From NCBI RefSeq assembly GCF_043641925.1, contig NZ_JBHZRU010000014.1, positions 29,166-93,165 on the forward strand: a stretch of DNA of 64,000 nt, written 5' to 3'. The DNA is from Paenisporosarcina quisquiliarum_A (lineage in GTDB: Bacteria > Bacillota > Bacilli > Bacillales_A > Planococcaceae). Under the pieces are notes generated by a model. It worked only from the letters and a program-made list of their open reading frames with translations. It made no database searches and was not told where the DNA came from. Below, piece by piece: positions 60,779 to 64,000 of the stretch (position 1 is the first letter of the stretch; each line of letters starts with the position of its first letter). A program made the translations under genes and the position numbers.

Positions 60779-61482
60779 TGAGTATTATTTTACTGCCTCT
60801 AATCATCATTTTACTAATTACGCTTGGCTTTCAAGCAACTAAAAATAATTCACATAAACCTCTTGTTCGACTTCCTCGGAAGGTAAGTGTCTATATTCTT
60901 ATGAGCTATTTCATAGTGATCGTGCTTGCAACATTTGTTCTTTATTTAATTCCATTAAATGAAAATAGTGAATTTCAATCAATTGATCAAGCAGAGGTAA
61001 ACCGGTTTACTTCATCATTCGTCAGTTTATATGAAGGGAAATTCGAAGATGTGGATTCAAAGTATCTCATGAAGGAATGGGTTCAAGAAGTTAGAAACGA
61101 TGAGTTTTATTTAAAACCAAAAACACTTGGACAAATGCCGGTATTAATTACAATTGAACGAATTCCTGGCGATTCAAATCGTATCGAAGCTTTCCTGTAT
61201 GAAGGGAAACTAATCATGAATGGGTATGAGGCGAAAGATTTTAATAAACACAACAAAATAGACCCAAGCGAAAATGGCTTAACCATTTCAAGTACGGGGA
61301 CACGCTCGTACGACTTGGCCTATTTTGAATACGATATGTTTACAACCCAGTTCACAAAAAATGACTCAGACAGTCATAGAAATTCTACATCAGAATGGTC
61401 ATCGAGACTACATTTGAAAATTCCTGAATCGATAAATGTTACAATCGATGAAAGTATTGCACATCAAGTGAACGAACGATAA
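60778..61482 (+). CDS. Membrane-anchored exported protein, copy 2
   Basis: A 234-residue paralogue of the gene at 59281: two N-terminal membrane helices (IILLPLIIILLITLGF, ILMSYFIVIVLATFVLYLI) and an outer domain with EWVQEV. The pair 58547/59281 has thus been duplicated as 60038/60778. No family recognised. Confidence 0.7.
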   Translation: MSIILLPLIIILLITLGFQATKNNSHKPLVRLPRKVSVYILMSYFIVIVLATFVLYLIPLNENSEFQSIDQAEVNRFTSSFVSLYEGKFEDVDSKYLMKEWVQEVRNDEFYLKPKTLGQMPVLITIERIPGDSNRIEAFLYEGKLIMNGYEAKDFNKHNKIDPSENGLTISSTGTRSYDLAYFEYDMFTTQFTKNDSDSHRNSTSEWSSRLHLKIPESINVTIDESIAHQVNER

Positions 61483-61512
61483 TGTTTACTCGAAGATAAG
61501 AGGAGAATGACT

Positions 61513-62955
61513 ATGCATGTCTACGTTTTAACAAAAGATCCGCTTGAAGCACAAGGCATTAAGTGGATGATTTCTTCTCAATTGCGTGATGTTTCTATTG
61601 AAATTGAAGATTCTATAGAGGGGTCTACCGTAGATCGTCAATCTGGAAAATACAATTTTTTTATCATCGATTTGGATATTCTGCCCGTCATGGAAGAATC
61701 CTTTCTTCCGGCAGGTTCAAGATGGCTTGGCCTTTCATCCAATCGTACGTTCCAAACTGCTTACGGTGCCTTAAAGCATAAAGCCGAAGATGTCTTATTT
61801 CGACCTTTTCAACCTGAACAGTTAATCAAAATCATCCATCAAGCACGGTTTCGTTTGCGCAATGAGCAAAATAGATTGCCTCAAGACCAAACCGTTCAAA
61901 ACACCATGTTCACGTACCAGGATTTATTGTTGACAGAGACGTTTCCGAATTCGCCCGTGTTAGTAAGTGCCATTGTTTCTTCCAATAAAGAACAGAGCTC
62001 GGAACTAGTAAGAACACTAGAAGGGTTTTCATTTCCCACTCAATTTCAAGTATTTCCATTCTCTGATTTCACATTAGTCGTCCACCGACTAAATGAACAA
62101 TCACAATTAACAGAAGCCTATTCATCGTTCTATGCTCTATGGAAACAAAAGTCAGATACGTTGCTCTCCTTTTATTTATATGAATCGGAAAAAGGGCCAA
62201 GTATGCGTAGCTTGTACCAAAAAATGCGGAGGTACCAAGAACGTATTTTTTATGATGGCTACGATATTGTTTCTGTAGAAATGCAAGACTTAATGTGGCG
62301 AGAGCTAGATCCGTTTTTATCGCCCATTGAGCAACGAATATGGATTGAAATGTTAGAAAAACAGGAGGTGAAAGCAATACGAGACTGGCTCGAACAAGAT
62401 CTCCTTGTCTTAGATGCCCCATTTCCAGATCCTGAAATGGTTCGCATACGTTTAACCAGTGTATTAGCCCAAATCCGCAGGTATATGACGGCTAAATCAA
62501 TGCGCTCAGGAATGTTGGAAAAACAATATCATCAAATTTTTCAAGACATCATACGCGAACCTGTCATGTATATCATTATTCAAAAACTAAACGACTTTAT
62601 TGGTTTATTAATGAAAGAACCTGCTCTTGCCACTTCAGGACAGTCAAGCTTCCCTGAAAAAGTGCGATCTATGATGGAATCAAATTACTGGAATCCAGCT
62701 TGGAACCTAGCCGCCTGTGCAGACGCGCTACACATCAATAAAAGCACACTAAGTAGAAAATATCACCAAAGTACAGGTGTGAAGTTCCGTGATGCCTTAC
62801 AAGAAATCCGAATTCGAGAAGCAAAGCGCTTATTAAAAGAATCCAATGCCTCTTTAGAAGAAGTTTCTCGTTTAAGTGGCTTTACCCATCAATCCTATTT
62901 CAATGCGAAATTTAAGAAGGCCACTGGTCAAACGCCTTCAAGCTATCGGTTTTAA
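61513..62955 (+). CDS. AraC-type response regulator, orphan
   Basis: A 480-residue regulator. The N-terminal REC domain (residues 1-115) has the acidic pair near TKDP and a phospho-accepting Asp in FFIIDLDIL. A middle region of unknown fold, resembling the YesN group, follows. The C-terminal 100 residues are an AraC DNA-binding domain (WNLAACADALHINKSTLSRKYHQSTGVKF, LEEVSRLSGFTHQSYFNAKFKKATGQTPSSYR). Start at ATG 61513 with AGGAGA. No histidine kinase lies nearby. Confidence 0.85.
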   Translation: MHVYVLTKDPLEAQGIKWMISSQLRDVSIEIEDSIEGSTVDRQSGKYNFFIIDLDILPVMEESFLPAGSRWLGLSSNRTFQTAYGALKHKAEDVLFRPFQPEQLIKIIHQARFRLRNEQNRLPQDQTVQNTMFTYQDLLLTETFPNSPVLVSAIVSSNKEQSSELVRTLEGFSFPTQFQVFPFSDFTLVVHRLNEQSQLTEAYSSFYALWKQKSDTLLSFYLYESEKGPSMRSLYQKMRRYQERIFYDGYDIVSVEMQDLMWRELDPFLSPIEQRIWIEMLEKQEVKAIRDWLEQDLLVLDAPFPDPEMVRIRLTSVLAQIRRYMTAKSMRSGMLEKQYHQIFQDIIREPVMYIIIQKLNDFIGLLMKEPALATSGQSSFPEKVRSMMESNYWNPAWNLAACADALHINKSTLSRKYHQSTGVKFRDALQEIRIREAKRLLKESNASLEEVSRLSGFTHQSYFNAKFKKATGQTPSSYRF

Positions 62956-63007
62956 AGAGGATAAAACATACGTCAACACATTCATCATTGTTTATTTTTG
63001 TAAATAG

Positions 63008-63033
63008 GTTTACATTGTTTGTATAAAGGTTAT
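63008..63033 (+). promoter_or_regulatory. Sigma-B-like promoter
   Basis: GTTTAC (63008-63013), 14 bases, GGTTAT (63028-63033), one base off the sigma-B consensus in each box. It precedes the DUF378 gene. Confidence 0.4.
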
Positions 63034-63072
63034 ACAATCTATGTACAATCATTTAGCAAAGGAGATGGGAAG

Positions 63073-63267
63073 ATGAAAAGTTTAAATATGATCGCACTTT
63101 TACTTGTTATTATCGGTGGCTTGAATTGGTTATTAGTAGGTTTATTCCAATGGGATCTTGTAGGAGGACTATTTGGAGGAATGGATAGCCCAATCGCTCG
63201 CGTAGTTTACGTCTTGGTTGGTTTAGCAGCAATTTACTGCATTACATTATTCAAAAAAGTAGCATAA
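63073..63267 (+). CDS. DUF378 membrane protein
   Basis: A 64-residue protein with two helices: LNMIALLLVIIGGLNWLLVGLFQWDLVGGLFGG and VVYVLVGLAAIYCITLF, the DUF378 signature. Function unknown. AAAGGAG (63058-63064) places the start at ATG 63073; the longer frame from 63019 runs through the promoter. Confidence 0.85.
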   Translation: MKSLNMIALLLVIIGGLNWLLVGLFQWDLVGGLFGGMDSPIARVVYVLVGLAAIYCITLFKKVA

Positions 63268-63293
63268 TCGATTTTGGAAATTGTATAACCTTT

Positions 63294-63326
63294 AAAAGAC
63301 CGATAACTTTGATCGGTCTTTTTTTT
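63294..63326 (+). terminator. Rho-independent terminator
   Basis: AAAAGACCGAT and ATCGGTCTTTT pair with a long T tail. It ends the DUF378 gene. Confidence 0.85.
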
Positions 63327-63668
63327 GCGGAGTAAAAAAATTGCTGATGCAACCAAGTGGTTCTATTCATAGGTGCAAAATACGAAATCGCGTCCCAAAT
63401 AGCAGTTTAAAACGAAATGATGTTAGCATTGCTTTTTTGTGGCTTTCCGACAGAAAGTTATACAAAAAAACACTGATTATTTTCTCAGTGTTTTTTGGTT
63501 CTAATTTATAGTAAGCCTAATTTTCATTTAAGCTAATTAAAATAAGCACGCGTTAGCCATCCATGTATCTCAAAAATAGTATCTACACCACAGATAATGA
63601 AAGAATATTACGTTCTTTCATAGGAGTTGAATAAGAATAAGCGTTCTTCATTATTGAGGAATCGCCTT
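63327..63668. other. Gene-free stretch with a second hairpin
   Basis: Contains AAAAAACACTGA/TCAGTGTTTTTT (63464-63496), a bidirectional terminator-like hairpin. The rest shows no frame or repeat that I can support. Confidence 0.55.
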
Positions 63669-63866
63669 CTAAATTTTTGTAATCAAAAATAAAACAAAAA
63701 CCAAAGTCATTACTAGAACACTGTAACCATTTGGACCGTACGAAATTTCAGGCTCTTCTTGGTAAAGCTTCCTCCACATTATGTTTTTTCGTCGATAAAA
63801 GTAACCCCATACAAATACCCCGTATAAAGGAGTAAATATAATAAACTCAGTTATTATTTCCCCCAT
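63669..63866 (-). CDS. Small membrane protein, 65 residues
   Basis: Two membrane helices (FIIFTPLYGVFVWGYFY, VLVMTLVFVLFLI) with a basic loop (RRKNIMWRKLYQEEPE). GGGGAG eight bases upstream of the ATG. Family not recognised. Confidence 0.6.
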   Translation of the reverse strand: MGEIITEFIIFTPLYGVFVWGYFYRRKNIMWRKLYQEEPEISYGPNGYSVLVMTLVFVLFLITKI

Positions 63867-63952
63867 CTTTCCATCTCCCCTTGAATCCTACAATAAGAAA
63901 TAAGGCTTCACTCCTTATTGAAGTAAAGCATCCGTTAGTTAAGCAAGGAAAT

Positions 63953-64000
63953 TTATGCTTCGCTAGTTTTAGCGATTGTTTCTTTGTATTTATTTAAAGC
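63953..64000 (-). CDS. 3' end of a gene continuing past the window
   Basis: On the minus strand the last 15 codons (ALNKYKETIAKTSEA) and a TAA stop at 63955-63953 are open to the window end. A hairpin (GCTTCA/TGAAG, about 63905-63930) follows as a possible terminator. Too short to name. Confidence 0.4.
   Translation of the reverse strand, partial: ALNKYKETIAKTSEA

Noticed and set aside
62069..62447. Minus-strand frames within the AraC regulator
   Set aside because: Shadows of a well-supported plus-strand gene; no ribosome sites.

Overview
The window is low-GC Gram-positive DNA from the order Bacillales. The best guess is a Planococcaceae/Bacillaceae relative such as Sporosarcina, Paenisporosarcina or Psychrobacillus; the genus is inferred and not proven. 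Supporting features are strong AGGAGG ribosome sites, frequent TTG/GTG starts, Rho-independent terminators, sigma-B-type promoters, a Bacillus-type LexA box, S-box, T-box and guanidine-I leaders, a YjcZ-type small protein and an intact methionine-salvage mtnWXBD operon.

Layout. 1-5 kb: end of a metallophosphoesterase gene, an acetyltransferase, then a likely operon in which a detached cobalamin-protein N-terminal domain, a CarH-like B12-binding protein and an RsbR-like STAS protein sit together, next to csbD and a flavin-fold general stress gene with sigma-B-like promoters. 5-15 kb: housekeeping and envelope genes (VanW, a signal-peptidase-like lipoprotein lacking the catalytic residues, CorA, MEDS, Nudix), a guanidine riboswitch with two SMR exporter genes, and an S-box with mtnWXBD. 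15-19 kb: dispersed palindromic repeats, two tandem pRiA4b ORF-3-like genes, a hydrolase, YjcZ, a strong candidate structured non-coding RNA, and a DedA/TVP38-like gene. 19.2-23.8 kb: a small accessory block (two acetyltransferases, a methyltransferase, a histidine phosphatase) bounded by a copper-binding (Csp/DUF326) gene and a broken copy of that gene's 3' end. 23.8-28.2 kb: lipoprotein, phosphoesterase, serine hydrolase, SRPBCC protein, then an SOS-controlled WYL-like/yolD pair.

28.5-40.3 kb is a defence island. A plus-strand operon encodes a DrmE-like protein in two overlapping reading frames, then DrmA (helicase) and DrmB (DUF1998), the core of class 2 DISARM, but without drmC and without a methyltransferase of its own. 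Facing it is a minus-strand restriction-modification cassette: a Sau3AI-like cytosine methyltransferase, a Sau3AI/MutH-like nuclease and a BglII-like nuclease, whose expected sites all contain GATC. A second, degraded 3' end of yolD lies between drmB and the cassette, so the DISARM operon is framed by an intact yolD and a yolD remnant sharing a 14-bp identical core.

40.5-64 kb returns to ordinary chromosome: small membrane proteins (one with an in-frame stop), a T-box-controlled argS, a DUF4349 lipoprotein, DUF488, HAD phosphatase, YwaF, a diguanylate cyclase, a MarR-controlled MMPL exporter with a perfect operator palindrome, a coiled-coil protein, DinB, a second copy of the composite palindromic repeat, a GntR/ABC operon with a duplicated pair of membrane genes (YtrA/YtrB-like), an orphan AraC-type response regulator and a DUF378 protein.

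The most noteworthy observations are the DISARM-like operon with its split drmE and missing drmC, the two islands that each carry a displaced copy of the neighbouring gene's 3' end, the split B12/STAS sensory module next to sigma-B genes, and the unassigned RNA near 17.9-18.15 kb. No searches were run; family assignments rest on motifs and recall of family sequences.
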